A stretch of DNA of 64,000 nt from Monosporascus cannonballus (lineage: Eukaryota > Ascomycota > Sordariomycetes > Xylariales): contig QJNS01000009.1 in the NCBI GenBank assembly GCA_004154925.1, forward strand, positions 496,001 to 560,000, read 5' to 3'. A program made the position numbers and the translations under genes. The notes under the pieces were generated by a model, which made no database searches, was not told the DNA's origin, and saw only the letters and a program-made list of their open reading frames with translations. Shown one piece after another: positions 61,871 through 64,000 of the stretch; within the stretch, counting starts at the first letter, position 1, and the number at the start of each line of letters is the position of its first letter.

Positions 61871-62047
61871 AGCGGCCGCGAAGCTTGTAGCTTTTCGCCA
61901 TTCGCTCCCCATTCGCTCCCATATAAGCATGACGCCTTTCCCTATCAGGAAGTGATTATCGTGAGACTTCATGAGTAGCGGCCGCGAAGATTTTTTTGAT
62001 GCACCCTTGGTATTTAGGCCTAGACCGGCTAGCTTATCGCGGCCGCT
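61871..62047. repeat. Subterminal repeats of the Harbinger element
   Basis: The 13-mer AGCGGCCGCGAAG occurs at 61871-61883 and again at 61977-61989. An inverted 10-bp core CGCGGCCGCT lies at 62038-62047. Shorter GACCGCGAC/GTCGCGG copies follow to about 62085. Repeated motifs just inside the terminus resemble transposase-binding sites of DNA transposons; that role is inference. Confidence 0.65.
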
Positions 62048-62712
62048 GAAGAAGCGACCGCGACGGGAAGCTGCCGTCGCGGCCATTAAAACAGCGGCTA
62101 TTTACATTGATTTTACCTTTTACGATCTCATAAGTCGTTAGTCTTATAAGAACTATTGTCGAACGTCGATGCCCGACAACTATTATACCATTCAAGAATA
62201 TAAATATTATAATTATTATATGCCAGTTTTGGCTAGCGATAATTAAGGCAGTTATATAAGTTTTTAACTTTGCTGTTAACGAAAAAAAAATAACCGTAAG
62301 GTTATCGTAATATCGAATTTGATGGGTTATTAGAAAGTTATTAATTGATAAAGCCTTCCGGAAAGGATATTGTTAATTACTATATTTTTAACGTTAGCGA
62401 TTTCGAATTTCTTGATATTTTTCGAATAAGAAAAATTATTTTCTTAGCTTTTAAACAGTAGATAAAAGAGAATATATGCTTTTAAGATAAAACGGATATA
62501 TTAATTCGCTAAAAGTTAATAATTTTTATTTAAATGTACGTTTTTAACGAACTTTAACGTAACGTTAAGTTTATTTAAGGTTATTTTATTAATACGATTA
62601 GCAGTATTTTCTATCAGATATTTGACGTTTGTTAAGTATTATATGCTAATTTCGTCTGTCCGGCAAACCTTTAAAAAAAGCTGATAAGGTTCGAAAAAAT
62701 TATCGTTAATAG

Positions 62713-63250
62713 CCTTATTTTGAGGATTATATCGAGGCTATCGACGGTACGTTAATTTACGTCTATATACCGGCTAGCTAAATAAAAGTATGACGTTGCT
62801 GTAAGAATTTTTTTATATAAAACGTATTAATAATAGTAAATTGGAATATAACCTTTACGTATGTATATGCCGATTATAAAAAATTGATAAATAATAAAAC
62901 GGTATTTAAGTTCGTTACGATAAATAACTTTAATATATTTCGCGAAAAATATTTGTTAGCAAATTCGAGATATATTTTTAAAAACGGAATAATTACGCCG
63001 TATTTAGGCGTAAAATATTATTTAAAAAAATAGGTTATTATTAATTAATGCTTTTAAAATTATTAAAAACTATATAATTTAAGGCATAATTCGTTTAAAA
63101 TAACGGCGGAATAAATATTTGGTATTTAAAAAAAGATAAAGAGCCCTAAGGATAAATATAACCGAATACGTTATAAATAATTAGGTGCTTTTTATATACG
63201 TATTAACAGCGATTCATAATTTTACGAATTAATTTTAAGCTATATTTAAC
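62713..63250 (+). pseudogene. Harbinger-type (DDE_Tnp_4) transposase relic
   Basis: In one plus frame the order of a Harbinger nuclease survives between stops: PYFEDYIEAIDGT (first catalytic Asp at 62743-62745), FTYVYAD, KYLLANSRY, ITPYLGVKYYL, KLYNLRHNSFK and AE followed by a stop and IFGI. The first Asp and the final Glu (63109-63111) remain, but the second Asp, expected in the LADAGY-like segment, is Asn (62962-62964). Stops replace several Arg or Gln codons. The protein cannot be made. Confidence 0.85.
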
Positions 63251-64000
63251 GATAAAAAATGTTAATAAGATAAATGGTTACGAAATTATCCGAATTGTCG
63301 AATTCGTTATCCGTTTTAACGTATTATTTTCGTAACGAAATAAAAAAGGTATATTATTTGTAAGTTTTTCGAACGATAAATCGGGTTTAGAAGTAAATAT
63401 TTGTTTCAGATTGTATGGTAATAACGATATAAATTAATTATTATGCGTATATAAAAAGGTCTGCATAAAGAAAATAATTAAAAAAATAATTATAATAAAA
63501 AGCTTATTAATAATTTTAATAATATAGAAACGAATATATAAGTAATAATTCGAATAATATATTAAAAACGTTAAAATTATATATATAAATTTAATAGATT
63601 TTAAGCGAAAGTAATAATATTTTAAGGTATTTTAAAGTAATAATTACAAATTTTGCGAAGTTAATTATACGAAGTTTTTTTAAAACTTTTACTTAAATAT
63701 ATTAACAACTTAATTAATTTATATTAATTCGATTATTGACGCATTATAATAATTCCTTATATTTTTTATATTAATTTTTATTTAAAGTAATATTGAATAA
63801 TTAAGAATGCGTTTTTCGAAATATTTTTTTAATTTTGTTTTATTACCCGGCGTAAAGTTATTTATATTTACTTAATTAATTATCTTTATTCTTTTTTTAA
63901 ATTTCGTAAATATTTTTAGGTTTTCGATAAGTTTCGTTAATATTTAGAAGATAGTTTTAAATAAATTAAATATTTTTAAAAAGCTCTTATTATTATTTTT

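Larger units (their letters stand above)
61851..64000 (+). mobile_element. PIF/Harbinger DNA transposon, left part, RIP-inactivated
   Basis: The element appears to start with GGGTGTGTTCGATGG at 61851, preceded by TTA (61848-61850). A GGG-rich terminus next to a TWA target trinucleotide is characteristic of PIF/Harbinger elements. The first 250 bp keep normal GC and carry NotI-like repeats; the rest is heavily RIP-mutated. A Harbinger transposase is readable at 62713-63250. The right end lies beyond the window, so the second terminal repeat and full length could not be seen. Confidence 0.75.

Overview
The window looks like a filamentous ascomycete chromosome (Pezizomycotina, probably Sordariomycetes). 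Genes carry short GT-AG introns with CTAAC-type branch sites. The protein families are typical of these fungi: AcuF-type C2H2, DUF7580, 2EXR and CorA-like proteins, and an AsaB/CTB9/GA4-desaturase-like oxygenase. Gene islands of ordinary base composition alternate with extremely AT-rich blocks in which almost every remaining C is followed by G. That is the footprint of repeat-induced point mutation (RIP).

Layout. 1-10734 is an AT-rich block containing a complete, RIP-killed Ty3/Gypsy element (1873-9268, minus orientation, 206-bp LTRs, AAATT target duplication) nested in older RIP-mutated sequence. 10735-38953 is a gene island. In order it holds a beheaded SNF2/RING helicase pseudogene, an intact small oxygenase gene, an O-methyltransferase relic, a DUF7580 gene divergent from an AcuF-like C2H2 gene, a DUF8035-like fragment, a decayed unrecognised gene, cct6, a 2EXR gene, a prenylcysteine-oxidase-like flavoprotein with a repetitive tail, and an 11-exon CorA-like transporter gene. 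38954-44916 is a Ty1/Copia element (239-bp LTRs, GATAT target duplication) lying 73 bp upstream of the CorA-like start codon. 44922-61850 is a second gene island. It holds a RINT1/TIP20 tethering factor, a YMC1-like mitochondrial carrier, an unrecognised 287-residue protein, an arginyl-tRNA synthetase with altered catalytic signatures, and a second CorA-like membrane protein with one frameshift. From 61851 to the end lies the left part of a PIF/Harbinger DNA transposon with a RIP-damaged transposase.

Functionally this is housekeeping genes (cct6, RINT1/TIP20, mitochondrial carrier) scattered among accessory genes and relics. The two most interesting signals are the divergent arginyl-tRNA synthetase facing an unrecognised gene, and the RIP boundary that falls inside the LTRs of both retroelements. 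No tRNA, rRNA or CRISPR array was recognised. Splice models were worked out by eye from splice sites and reading-frame continuity.
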